Part shown: positions 16,997 to 26,988 of the stretch, piece after piece
How the letters are laid out: each line of letters begins with the position of its first letter
Position numbering within the stretch: position 1 is the first letter of the stretch
Assembly: GCF_000344805.1 (NCBI RefSeq)
Contig: NC_020453.1
Location: 6,109,001 to 6,173,000 of the forward strand
DNA from: Bradyrhizobium oligotrophicum S58
GTDB lineage: Bacteria > Pseudomonadota > Alphaproteobacteria > Rhizobiales > Xanthobacteraceae
Reading direction: 5' to 3'
DNA: 64,000 nt
Made by a program: the position numbers and the translations under genes
The notes under the pieces: model-generated
Database searches by the model: none
What the model was told of the DNA's origin: nothing
The model's input: only the letters and a program-made list of their open reading frames with translations

Positions 16997-17677
16997 ATGT
17001 CGCTGAAGGTGAAACTAGGACTCCTGGCCGCCGGCCTGATGCTGTCGGGCTGCATGCAGGCCACGACCTATGAGGCGACGAACACCCAGGCCTTCAAACC
17101 GAAGGACAAGGAGCTTCTCGCGAAGATCCGCTATGCCAACACGCCGGTGGCCGAGCCTTATCGGCGCGCGATCGTCGATTATCACCGCAAGGAAGCCCCG
17201 GGTTCCATCGTGGTCGATTCCGACAGCCACTATCTGTATTACGTGCTCGATGGCGGCAAGGCGATCCGCTACGGCATCACCGTCGGCGAAGAGGCGATGG
17301 CATGGTCGGGTATCGCCAAGGTTGGCTCGATGACCGAGTGGCCGGCCTGGCATCCGACCAAGGGCGAGATCGAGCGCCTGGGCGTGCCGACCTTCGTCGC
17401 ACCTGGCCCCGACAATCCGATGGGCTCGCGCGCGATGTACCTGTACGCGAACGGCAAGGACACGCTGTTCCGTATTCACGGCACCAACCAGCCGGAATAT
17501 ATCGGAGCGTCGATCTCGTCAGGCTGCATCCGCCTCACCAACGAGGACGCGATCGATCTCTATAACCGGGTCAAGGTCGGCACCATCGTCGTGGTGCTGG
17601 ATCCGAAGAAGGGCGACTCGCCCTACAAGCCGCAGATGGCGCTGCAGGGCGGCGGCACCTACGCTGCGATGCAGTAA
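16997..17677 (+). CDS. L,D-transpeptidase lipoprotein (YkuD domain)
   Basis: This 226-residue envelope protein carries a YkuD L,D-transpeptidase domain. Such enzymes form 3-3 peptidoglycan cross-links or anchor proteins. The catalytic motif is complete: HGTNQPEYIG, then ISSGCIRLTNEDA with the active-site cysteine near residue 178. The N-terminus has a signal peptide with lipobox LSGC, so it is likely lipid-anchored. The ATG at 16997 starts the signal peptide; the frame continues upstream 18 codons. A strong terminator follows. Bradyrhizobium has many paralogues. Confidence 0.9.
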   Translation: MSLKVKLGLLAAGLMLSGCMQATTYEATNTQAFKPKDKELLAKIRYANTPVAEPYRRAIVDYHRKEAPGSIVVDSDSHYLYYVLDGGKAIRYGITVGEEAMAWSGIAKVGSMTEWPAWHPTKGEIERLGVPTFVAPGPDNPMGSRAMYLYANGKDTLFRIHGTNQPEYIGASISSGCIRLTNEDAIDLYNRVKVGTIVVVLDPKKGDSPYKPQMALQGGGTYAAMQ

Positions 17678-17737
17678 GCATCGGCCTGACGGCGGACGAA
17701 ATTTCAAAGCCGAGAAACGCGTTTAGCATCCTTTCCG

Positions 17738-17765
17738 AGAGCGCCGGGCAACCGGCGCTCTTTTG
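17738..17765 (+). terminator. Rho-independent terminator after the L,D-transpeptidase gene
   Basis: Arms gagcgccgg (17739-17747) and ccggcgctc (17752-17760), extended by an outer A-T pair, enclose the loop gcaa and are followed by TTTTGTTTT. It lies 61 nt after the stop codon. The extensin-like gene converges on it from the other side. Confidence 0.88.
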
Positions 17766-17774
17766 TTTTGGGCG

Positions 17775-19106
17775 CTAGAACAAACCGCGGAATGGATCCC
17801 AGCTGCGACGACCGTGATGGCGCTTCCGCGAAGCGGGCTTCGACGGAGATGTCCGCTCCGCACCCTGGCTCGTCTGTGCGCGCTGATCCCGCCCGGCTGC
17901 ATCGCGGGTTTTGCCTTTGTCCGAAGCTGCTGGCGGACCACCTGCCGACGGCTTGCCGGTCGATGATCGCGCCTCTGCCGCATCAGCCCCGAGCTTTTGC
18001 TGTTCAGGCGCTGACTTTGACGCCGTGCGCCGATTGCGGGCAGCATCGGCGGGTTTTTGCGCGGGAGGCGGCTCTTCCGCATCGGACCGTTCGGCCCCTT
18101 CGCTCGCTGACGGTGCGTTGCTCTCCGCTGCGGTCGAAGGTCCGGCCCCCGTCTCCTCCGAGCCGCCGCGACTGGTGCCGTTGCGCTCGGCGGGAGTGCT
18201 CGCGGTTTTCCTGGAGCTTTCAGTGCCCGCCTCCGCGGTCTCGCGCGGCGGCGCATCGTCAGGTCGCGCGGCGGGCATCAACGGCGCGACCTTCGGCAGG
18301 GGATCGAGCACGTCCCATTGGCAGATCCTGTAGTTGTTGCGCCGCTCCATCAGATCGAGATGAATGTGGTCCTCGTGATACCAGTCCGAATCGGGACCGA
18401 GCACGGTCGAGAAATGAGTGCACACCGCGTGCAGCACCGCCTCGCGCAAATCGCGCGGCTGGGCGCGGTCGGTGAGGTCGATCATGCGGCCGTCCGCCAG
18501 CTTGAAGCCGTGCACGTCCAGCGCATTGGCACGGCCGTGCTCGGATAGCTGAGCGCCGGCGACATTGTTGCGGCCGCGGCATTGATACGAGTCGAAATTG
18601 TCGAGCGCAGTGATCGCGCTGCCGAGCCGCTCGGCCAGCGGCGCCACATCGTTGCGGACCCAATTGGCAACCGCAGTCGCCATCGGGCAGCGCATGGTCG
18701 CTGCCGGCGTCAGCGCCACTCGCCGCTTGTCCGGCAGTACCACCGCCTCGAGCCGCACCAGATCCTCGCCACCGCAGCCGCCGGGGCCCTTGATCGGCGG
18801 AATCGAGGGCGCGATCGCGACCTCGTCGGTCAAGGCCAGCCGGCAGGCCGAGGGCGGCGGCGCCTTGACGTCCTCCTTCGCGCCGGCCACGGCCTCGCCG
18901 CGCGCCGCGTCATCCTTGCCTTTGGCGGCCTCGCGCGCCGGCGCGTCGGCCGGACGCGGCTGCGGAAGCGGCACTTTGGCGGCGATGTCCGCCGGCTTCG
19001 AAGCGGGCTCGGAGGCTGCGGGCGCACTGCGATGCGATTTGGCCGCGGCCGGCGCGGCCGCCATGAGCCAGCTCAATGCGAGTGCTGCCGCAGCCGCGCT
19101 AACCAT
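17775..19106 (-). CDS. extensin-like family protein
   Basis: This 443-residue exported protein has a signal peptide (MVSAAAAALALSWLM...AAAAK) and an extensin-like C-terminal domain (PF06904), here central at about residues 90-250. Family features are ACRLALTDEVAIAP, MRCPMATAVANWV, the SYQCRGRN and LSEHGRANALDVHGF motifs and DWYHEDHIHLDL, which resembles metallopeptidase-like HxH sites. Residues about 275-443 are a low-complexity tail rich in Ala, Glu, Ser, Arg and Lys, ending in a basic HHGRRSWDPF segment. The ATG at 19106 was chosen for the signal peptide. Its role is probably in the cell envelope; its activity is unproven. Confidence 0.82.
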   Translation of the reverse strand: MVSAAAAALALSWLMAAAPAAAKSHRSAPAASEPASKPADIAAKVPLPQPRPADAPAREAAKGKDDAARGEAVAGAKEDVKAPPPSACRLALTDEVAIAPSIPPIKGPGGCGGEDLVRLEAVVLPDKRRVALTPAATMRCPMATAVANWVRNDVAPLAERLGSAITALDNFDSYQCRGRNNVAGAQLSEHGRANALDVHGFKLADGRMIDLTDRAQPRDLREAVLHAVCTHFSTVLGPDSDWYHEDHIHLDLMERRNNYRICQWDVLDPLPKVAPLMPAARPDDAPPRETAEAGTESSRKTASTPAERNGTSRGGSEETGAGPSTAAESNAPSASEGAERSDAEEPPPAQKPADAARNRRTASKSAPEQQKLGADAAEARSSTGKPSAGGPPAASDKGKTRDAAGRDQRAQTSQGAERTSPSKPASRKRHHGRRSWDPFRGLF

Positions 19107-19226
19107 CGTGCCCGGCGCGACGTCGTGGCCCCCACAAGGCCATTTGCGCCGGGGGCGGCGCGCGCTAAAATTGATCAAACAGACCAAAAGACCCTCGCTG
19201 CAAGCGAATACCGGAGGAACGACCTG

Positions 19227-20855
<1,629 letters not shown>

Positions 20856-20887
20856 GAAGGCCGCGTCCAACGGCGCATCACGACGAG

Positions 20888-20925
20888 CGGCCTCTCCATC
20901 ATCGGAGAGGCCGTTCTGCTTTGCT
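20888..20925 (+). terminator. Rho-independent terminator after the acyl-CoA ligase gene
   Basis: Perfect 10-bp arms cggcctctcc (20888-20897) and ggagaggccg (20904-20913) are followed by a T-rich tail (ttctgctttgct). It starts 33 nt after the stop codon. Confidence 0.75.
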
Positions 20926-20998
20926 CCCGCACCTTGGCCGGTGATCCGGCGTTGACGTGGCGCAAGGCTGGAGGAGATCCAACCGGTACAAAGCCGCG

Positions 20999-22216
20999 AT
21001 GAACACGACGGGACAACGGACAGCACGCACCACATGGCGCGACGTGCCGTCGACGGTGCTGACGCTCGGGCTGGTGTCGCTGCTGATGGACATCTCATCG
21101 GAGCTGATCCACGCCCTGCTGCCGATCTTCCTCGCCACCGTTGTCGGCGCCTCGACGGTGACCATCGGCCTGATCGAAGGCGTGGCCGAGGCCACCGCCG
21201 CGATCACGAAGGTGTTCTCCGGCGCGCTGTCGGACCGGATCGGCAAGCGAAAGCTGCTGGTCGGGATCGGCTATGGGCTGGCGGCACTGACCAAGCCGGT
21301 GTTTCCGCTTGCCAGCACCTCCTGGCAGATCCTCGCCGCGCGCTTCGTCGACCGCATCGGCAAGGGCATCCGCGAGGCGCCGCGCGACGCGCTGATCGCG
21401 GACGTGACGCCGGAAGGCATCCGCGGCGCGAGCTATGGCCTGCGCCAGGCGCTCGACACGGTCGGCGCCTTTGCCGGCCCGCTGCTCGCCGTGGCCCTGA
21501 TGGCACTCTACGCCAACGACTTCCGCGCGGTGTTCTGGTGGTCGGCCCTGCCGGCCGCGCTCGCCGTGCTGCTGATCCTGTTCGGCCTGCGCGAGCCGGT
21601 GGAGACCGCGCCGGCGCCGCGCCGCGGCTGGCCGATTCACGCGCGCGAGCTGCGCCGGCTGCCACGCGCCTACTGGATCGTGGTCGCCATCGGTGCGGTG
21701 TTCGCGCTGGCCCGCTTCAGCGAGGCCTTCCTGGTGCTCAAGGCGCAGGCCGACGGCCTCGCCCTGTTCCTGATCCCGCTGGTCTACGTGCTGATGAACC
21801 TGATCTATGCCGGCGTCGCCATGCCGGCGGGCATCCTCTCCGACCGTATCGGCCGCAGCAACGTGCTGACCTGCGGGCTCGTCATGCTCACGGCCGCCGA
21901 CCTGACGCTGGCTTTCGTGCCCGGCCTGATCGGCACCGCGATCGGAGTGGCGCTCTGGGGCCTCTATCTTGGGCTGTCGCAGGGGCTGCTCTCGGCGATG
22001 GTCGCCGATACCGCCCCGCCGGACTTGCGCGGCACCGCCTTCGGCCTGTTCAACCTCGTCACCGGCGGCGCGCTGCTCGTCGCCAGCCTGCTGGCGGGAT
22101 GGCTGTGGCACGCCTATGGACCGCAGGCGACGTTCACGACCGGCGCGGCATTCTCCGGCGCAACCATCCTGTTGATGCTGACGGCGTTGCGCACCCGCTC
22201 CAGCGGAGCCGCCTGA
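20999..22216 (+). CDS. MFS transporter
   Basis: This 405-residue protein is a major facilitator superfamily carrier with about twelve hydrophobic segments. The N-half carries the loop motif GALSDRIGKRKLLVGIGYG, and the C-half a related GILSDRIGRSNVL after segment 8. It is similar in form to drug-efflux or rhizobial permeases, but the substrate cannot be named. A GTG start at 20957 is also possible, since the GAGGAG at 20971-20976 lies 22 nt before the ATG at 20999, which is longer than ideal. It is a single gene. Confidence 0.85.
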   Translation: MNTTGQRTARTTWRDVPSTVLTLGLVSLLMDISSELIHALLPIFLATVVGASTVTIGLIEGVAEATAAITKVFSGALSDRIGKRKLLVGIGYGLAALTKPVFPLASTSWQILAARFVDRIGKGIREAPRDALIADVTPEGIRGASYGLRQALDTVGAFAGPLLAVALMALYANDFRAVFWWSALPAALAVLLILFGLREPVETAPAPRRGWPIHARELRRLPRAYWIVVAIGAVFALARFSEAFLVLKAQADGLALFLIPLVYVLMNLIYAGVAMPAGILSDRIGRSNVLTCGLVMLTAADLTLAFVPGLIGTAIGVALWGLYLGLSQGLLSAMVADTAPPDLRGTAFGLFNLVTGGALLVASLLAGWLWHAYGPQATFTTGAAFSGATILLMLTALRTRSSGAA

Positions 22217-22349
22217 CCCGGTCTCCGGATCAACCGCCCTCTCCGGGCCAGACCCCTCTTGAATTTACCCCATCCGCGTGGTCTCACACGGATGACCCGG
22301 CCGCCCGGCGCAACACAGGCAGCGGCCCAACCCGGCAGTTCCTGACACG

Positions 22350-23210
22350 ATGGCCCGCAGGTTTCACACCCCCTATCTGTCGGAGCCGACCTCCAGCCTG
22401 GCGACCTGGACCCGCAATCTCGCGGTGTTCTCCGTGATCGCCGCGGTCGTTTCGATCCTGATCCTGCGCTTCGACTTCCTGGAGATGAAGCCGGCGCTGG
22501 CGACGTTCTTCGGCGCGCTGGGGCTCGCCGCACTGTCCATCCTGCTCGGGCTGGCCGCCTTCGTCGCGATCTGGCGCAACGGCAGCCGCGGCATGAGCCG
22601 CATCCTGCTCGCCTTCATGATCGATGCGGTCGTGCTCGCCTATCCGGCCTATCTCGCGCTCCAGTACCGCAAGCTGCCCAAGATCTACGACATCACCACC
22701 GACCCGATCGATCCGCCGCGCTTCGAGGCGCTGGCCGCCTTGCGCAACGGCGACGGCACCAACACCGCCGTCTATGCCGGGCTCTATACGGCCGAGCAGC
22801 AGCAGAAATTCTATCCGGACATCGAGCCGGTGCAGATCGAGCTGCCGCCCGATCGCGCCTACGCGATCGCGCTGAAGCTGGTCAACCGCCGCAAATGGTT
22901 CGTGGTCGACGAGCGCGCGCCGCAGCCGCCGCGCCGCGTCGGCCGCATCGAGGCCGTGGCGCGCACGCCGATCATGGGCTTTCGCGAGGACATCTCGATC
23001 CGCGTCCAGCCCGACGGCGAGGATTCCCGCATCGATGTCCGCTCCGCCTCGCGGTATTTCGATTCCGATCTCGGCAGCAACGCCGCGCGCGTCAACAAGC
23101 TGATCGAGGATTTGTCGAATGCCGGCGAGGCCGAGGCGCAGAAGCCGGTGAAGAAGATCACGCCGCCGCCGGTGGCGGCGAAGGGAAATGCGAAGACGGT
23201 GAAGAAGTGA
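22350..23210 (+). CDS. DUF1499 domain-containing membrane protein
   Basis: This 286-residue protein has three hydrophobic segments at about residues 25-105 (FSVIAAVVSILILRF, ATFFGALGLAALSILLGLAAFVAIW, ILLAFMIDAVVLAYPAYLAL), then a DUF1499 domain with KFYPDIEPVQIELPP, RRKWFVVDE and DISIRVQP...VRSASRYFDSDLGSNAARV. The family is widespread and has no proven function. The C-terminal 25 residues are Lys/Pro-rich. It is a single plus-strand gene followed by small repeats. Confidence 0.85.
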   Translation: MARRFHTPYLSEPTSSLATWTRNLAVFSVIAAVVSILILRFDFLEMKPALATFFGALGLAALSILLGLAAFVAIWRNGSRGMSRILLAFMIDAVVLAYPAYLALQYRKLPKIYDITTDPIDPPRFEALAALRNGDGTNTAVYAGLYTAEQQQKFYPDIEPVQIELPPDRAYAIALKLVNRRKWFVVDERAPQPPRRVGRIEAVARTPIMGFREDISIRVQPDGEDSRIDVRSASRYFDSDLGSNAARVNKLIEDLSNAGEAEAQKPVKKITPPPVAAKGNAKTVKK

Positions 23211-23216
23211 AATGGG

Positions 23217-23310
23217 CGAATAGGGAGTAGCGAGCAGAGAAGGAAGTCGCTCGAGCCTGCGTTCGCTCCCCCTATTCGCTACTCCCGATTCGTTATTCGC
23301 TACGCCAGAT
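23217..23310. repeat. inverted and direct 'ttcgctac' repeats
   Basis: cgaatagggagtagcga (23217-23233) pairs with tcgctactcccgattcg (23276-23292) at 16 of 17 positions. Two further direct copies of attcgctacgccag follow to 23310. This type of element is common in Bradyrhizobium. It lies between two convergent genes. Confidence 0.75.
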
Positions 23311-23313
23311 TCG

Positions 23314-24228
23314 CTACGCCAGCCGATACGTCCCGCCGATCACCGGATCGCCCTCCGTCGCCACGACGCCGCGGGCCACGAGATCCTCCAGATGGGCCAG
23401 CACGGAATAGCCGGCCGCGGTGGTGAGCCGCGGATCGATGCCGATATAGATCGCCCGCACCATGGTCGGGATGTCGGCCTCGCCTTTGCCGAGGCGATGC
23501 AGGATCGAGCCCTCGCGTGCCTGGCGATGGCGCGTCAGGAAACGCGTGTAGCGCGGCCCTTCCAAGATTTCCGGGCCGTGGCCTGAGAAATAGAGCTCCT
23601 CGGGCCGGCTTGCGAGGCGCTCCAGCGAGGCCATGTAGTCGACCATCGAACCGTCGGGCGGCGCCACGATCGAGGTCGCCCAGCCCATCACGTGATCGCC
23701 GACGAAGGTGGTGCTGCGCTCGCTCCAGGCGAAGGCGAGATGGTTCGCCGTATGACCGGGCGTCGCCACGGCCTCAAGCTGCCAGCCCCGCCCTTCGATC
23801 ACATCGCCGTCAGCAACCGTGATGTCGGGCGCGAAATCGCGGTCGACGCCGGATTCCGGGCTGTGCTTCTCGCTCTCGTAACGCGGCCGTGAGGCGCGAT
23901 GCGGCCCCTCCGCATAGACGGTGGCGCCGGTCGCGGCCTTGAGCCGGCCGGTGTTCGGCGAATGGTCGCGATGGGTGTGGGTCACCAGGATATGCGTGAC
24001 GGTCTCGCCGCTCACGGCATTCAGCAGCGCCTGCGCATGCGCCTCGTTGTCCGGGCCGGGATCGATGATCGCGACCTTGCCGGTACCCACGATGTAGCTG
24101 ACGGTGCCGGTGAAGGTGAACGGACTCGGATTGTTGCAGAGGACGCGCCGGATGCCCGGACGCACCTCCTCGACGACACCAGCTGCAAGCGGGAAGTTGC
24201 GGTTGAACGGAACGTCGTCCTCGGCCAT
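23314..24228 (-). CDS. MBL-fold metallo-hydrolase
   Basis: This 304-residue protein is a metallo-beta-lactamase-fold hydrolase. The zinc site is complete: ILVTHTHRDHSP, then TPGHTANHLAF, FVGDHVMGW and the late histidine in FSGHGPEI. The C-terminal segment (HRLGKGEADIPTMVRAIY...LAHLEDLVARGVV) is a winged-helix-like cap found in LACTB2-like members. The ATG at 24228 is preferred over the GTG just before it. The substrate is not known; LACTB2 relatives act on RNA or thioesters. Confidence 0.85.
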   Translation of the reverse strand: MAEDDVPFNRNFPLAAGVVEEVRPGIRRVLCNNPSPFTFTGTVSYIVGTGKVAIIDPGPDNEAHAQALLNAVSGETVTHILVTHTHRDHSPNTGRLKAATGATVYAEGPHRASRPRYESEKHSPESGVDRDFAPDITVADGDVIEGRGWQLEAVATPGHTANHLAFAWSERSTTFVGDHVMGWATSIVAPPDGSMVDYMASLERLASRPEELYFSGHGPEILEGPRYTRFLTRHRQAREGSILHRLGKGEADIPTMVRAIYIGIDPRLTTAAGYSVLAHLEDLVARGVVATEGDPVIGGTYRLA

Positions 24229-24332
24229 CACGTGCCCTTAACTTTGCGCGGGCGCTTGAACGGCCCGCTTCCTCCCGGCGTCATGCCCCGCGCAGGCAGG
24301 GCATCCGGTACGCCGCGGCATCTCGGCTGATC

Positions 24333-24417
24333 ACTGTCATCCCGGCGTACTGGATCGTCCGCTGGAGCCTGTCATCGGGCTCGCCGAAGGCGAGACCCGG
24401 TGACGGAGGATGACAGT
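24333..24417. repeat. dispersed inverted repeat ('gtcatcc' type)
   Basis: Outer arms actgtcatcc (24333-24342) and ggatgacagt (24408-24417) enclose further complementary pieces (gtcatcgggctcgcc / ggcgagacccggtgac). It lies in the 230-bp gap between the MBL-fold gene and gcdH, both on the minus strand. Confidence 0.75.
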
Positions 24418-24458
24418 TGAGGACTCAAGGCGCGCGTCCCCGGGAACGACCATGCGAA

Positions 24459-25673
24459 CTAGAAAAACGCCTGGATGCCGGTGATGGCGCGGCCGAGGAT
24501 CAGCGCGTGGACGTCGTGCGCGCCCTCGTAGGTGTTGACCGTCTCGAGGTTGGCGGCGTGGCGCATCACGTGATACTCGATCGAGATGCCGTTGCCGCCG
24601 TGCATGTCACGCGCGACCCGGGCGATGTCGAGCGACTTGCCGCAATTGTTGCGCTTGACGATCGAGATCATCTCGGGCGCCATCTTGCCCTCGTCCATCA
24701 GGCGACCGACGCGCAAGCTTCCCTGCAGGCCAAGCGCAATCTCGGTCTGCATGTCGGCGAGCTTCTTCTGCACCAGCTGCGTCGCGGCCAGCGGCCGGCC
24801 GAACTGCTTGCGATCGAGCGTGTACTGGCGGGCGCGATGCATGCAGTCCTCTGCCGCGCCGAGCACGCCCCAGGAGATGCCGTAGCGGGCGCGGTTGAGG
24901 CAGCCGAACGGCCCCTTCAGGCCGGACACGTTCGGCAGCAGCGCGCTTTCCGGCACCACGACGCCGTCCATCACCACCTCACCGGTGATCGAGGCGCGCA
25001 AGGACAGCTTGCCGCCGATCTTCGGCGCAGACAGCCCCTTCATGCCCTTCTCGAGGATGAAGCCGCGGATCTGGTTGTCGTGCTCGGCCGATTTGGCCCA
25101 CACCACGAACACATCGGCGATCGGCGCATTCGAGATCCACATCTTGCTGCCGGTCAGCCGATAGCCGTCCGCAACCTTCTCGGCGCGGGTCTTCATGCCG
25201 GCGGGATCGGAGCCGGCATCCGGCTCGGTCAGGCCGAAACAGCCGACCCATTCGCCGCTGGCGAGCTTCGGCAGGTATTTCTTGCGCTGGCTCTCGTCGC
25301 CATAGGCGTAGATCGGATACATCACCAGCGACGACTGCACCGAGTTCATCGAGCGGTAGCCGGAATCGACGCGCTCGATCTCGCGCGCCACGAGCCCATA
25401 GGCGACGTAGCTCGCATTGGCGCAGCCATATTCCTCCGGCAACGTGATGCCGATCAGGCCGAGCTCCCCCATCTCGTTGAAGATCTCGCGATCGGTCTTC
25501 TCTTCGAGATAGGCCTTGGTGATGCGCGGCAGCAGCTTGTCCTGGGCATAGGCGCGCGCGGTGTCACGCACCATGCGCTCGTCCTCGGTCAGCTGATCGT
25601 CCAGCAGGAAGGGATCGTCCCACTGGAAGCTCGACTGGGCCGGCTTGTCCTTTGCCTGAGGGCGCGCGCTCAT
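24459..25673 (-). CDS. gcdH: glutaryl-CoA dehydrogenase (acyl-CoA dehydrogenase family)
   Basis: This 404-residue flavoprotein oxidises and decarboxylates glutaryl-CoA to crotonyl-CoA in lysine, tryptophan and glutarate breakdown. The FAD-binding and substrate segments read [13 protein letters not shown] and [16 protein letters not shown], and the catalytic glutamate is in [10 protein letters not shown] (Glu 383). The fold, length and the arginine-containing [15 protein letters not shown] segment fit GcdH rather than a fatty-acid dehydrogenase. It could complete breakdown of glutarate if the nicotinate cluster at 42.8-56.9 kb feeds that route, but it is a common gene not linked in position. 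Confidence 0.88.
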   Translation of the reverse strand: MSARPQAKDKPAQSSFQWDDPFLLDDQLTEDERMVRDTARAYAQDKLLPRITKAYLEEKTDREIFNEMGELGLIGITLPEEYGCANASYVAYGLVAREIERVDSGYRSMNSVQSSLVMYPIYAYGDESQRKKYLPKLASGEWVGCFGLTEPDAGSDPAGMKTRAEKVADGYRLTGSKMWISNAPIADVFVVWAKSAEHDNQIRGFILEKGMKGLSAPKIGGKLSLRASITGEVVMDGVVVPESALLPNVSGLKGPFGCLNRARYGISWGVLGAAEDCMHRARQYTLDRKQFGRPLAATQLVQKKLADMQTEIALGLQGSLRVGRLMDEGKMAPEMISIVKRNNCGKSLDIARVARDMHGGNGISIEYHVMRHAANLETVNTYEGAHDVHALILGRAITGIQAFF

Positions 25674-25736
25674 GAATGGTCCTTTCGCGTCTCGCTGCGC
25701 ACGGGCCGCAGCGGTCTGAAGTTAAATCCTGGAGGT

Positions 25737-26813
25737 TCAGCCTTCAAGCCGTTCGTTGGCGACGATCTCGATGCCGAAACCCGACAGGCCCTTGTAGTCA
25801 TGGACCGACGAGGTGAGGTTCCGGATCGACGTCACGCCGAGATCACGCAGGATCTGCGCACCGACGCCGACCTCGCGCCACTGGCGATGACGATCGGCCT
25901 CCGCGGTATGCGGCTCTTCGACCGGCTCGACCGGCACGCCGGCCGCACCGTCGCGCAGATAGATGAGCACGCCGCGGCCGGCCTTCTTGAAGTGCTGCAG
26001 CACGGCCTGGATACGCTGCGGACCCGCAATCAGGTCCTTGACGATGTTGGGCTTGTGCAGCCGGGTGAGCACATTCTTGCCATCGCCGATCCCATTGTAG
26101 ACGAACGCGGCGTGGGTGATCGGATCGAACGGCGAACGGTACGCGAAGCCCTGCAACGGGCCGATCGGGCTGTCGGTCGTGAACGTCGACACCCGCTCGA
26201 TCAGCTTCTCGCGCGCCTGGCGGTACGAGATCAGGTCGGCGATGGTGACGTGCCTGAGATTGTGGGCCGCGGCGAAACGGACGACCTGCTCGCCCTTCAT
26301 CACCGTGCCGTCATCGTTCATCAACTCGGAGATGACGCCGACCGGTGGCAGCCCCGAGAGCTTGCAGAGATCGACCGCCGCCTCGGTGTGGCCCGAGCGC
26401 AGCAGCACGCCGCCGTCACGCGCGATCAACGGGAAGATATGGCCGGGGCGCGCGAAATCGGCGGCGCCGGCATTCGGGTTGGCGAGCGCACGACAGCAGG
26501 AGGCGCGCTCTTCGGCCGAGATGCCGGTGCCGCCATCCGGCTTGTAGTCGATCGAGACGGTGAAGGCCGTGGTGTGATTGGAATCGTTGTGCGCGACCAT
26601 CGGGTCGAGCCGCAGCCGCCGCGCGTCGTCGGCAGTGATCGGCGCGCACACGATGCCGGATGTATGGCGAATGATGAACGCCATCTTGTCGGGCGTACAG
26701 AGCGAGGCGGCGACGATGAGATCGCCCTCTCCCTCGCGGTCGTCGTCATCGGTCACGACGACCATCTCGCCCTTGGCGAAGGCGTACAGAACTTCCTGGA
26801 TCGAGTCGGCCAT
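25737..26813 (-). CDS. ribB: 3,4-dihydroxy-2-butanone-4-phosphate synthase with degenerate GTP cyclohydrolase II domain
   Basis: This 358-residue protein starts with a complete RibB domain (residues 1-200) that makes the four-carbon precursor of riboflavin from ribulose 5-phosphate: DDDDREGEGDLIVAA, SIDYKPDGGTGISAEERA, RPGHIFPLIARDGGVLLRSGHTEA. Residues 205-358 look like a GTP cyclohydrolase II fold, but the zinc cysteine cluster normally following the first strands is missing, because the region after VYNG has no cysteines. It matches the RibBX type described in proteobacteria, where the second domain has lost activity. A real RibA must be elsewhere. No FMN riboswitch is visible upstream. 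Confidence 0.9.
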   Translation of the reverse strand: MADSIQEVLYAFAKGEMVVVTDDDDREGEGDLIVAASLCTPDKMAFIIRHTSGIVCAPITADDARRLRLDPMVAHNDSNHTTAFTVSIDYKPDGGTGISAEERASCCRALANPNAGAADFARPGHIFPLIARDGGVLLRSGHTEAAVDLCKLSGLPPVGVISELMNDDGTVMKGEQVVRFAAAHNLRHVTIADLISYRQAREKLIERVSTFTTDSPIGPLQGFAYRSPFDPITHAAFVYNGIGDGKNVLTRLHKPNIVKDLIAGPQRIQAVLQHFKKAGRGVLIYLRDGAAGVPVEPVEEPHTAEADRHRQWREVGVGAQILRDLGVTSIRNLTSSVHDYKGLSGFGIEIVANERLEG

Positions 26814-26988
26814 TGCAAGTCTCGCTGCTTTTCCGGGGTGCTTTAGCCGGGATCGCAGGCGCGCGCCAGAGCAGCGGAACCGCCGCTCGAAGGTCGCCTT
26901 CCCCCGGAAAAGGACCTGTCCTGCCGGGACAAGCGCCCCGGTATCTGTTTAAAGTCGCCCGAAATCGAGAACAAGGGAGGCGTGCCTC

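Noticed and set aside
18582..19226. N-terminal extension of the acyl-CoA ligase frame
   Set aside because: It overlaps the divergent extensin-like gene, while an ATG with a good Shine-Dalgarno at 19227 gives the family length.
24417..26846. 809-codon plus-strand open frame opposite gcdH and ribB
   Set aside because: Shadow of two well-supported minus-strand genes; composition is artefact-like and there is no family similarity.
26814..26988. FMN riboswitch upstream of ribB
   Set aside because: The conserved RFN sequence blocks are not present on either strand in this 175-bp gap.
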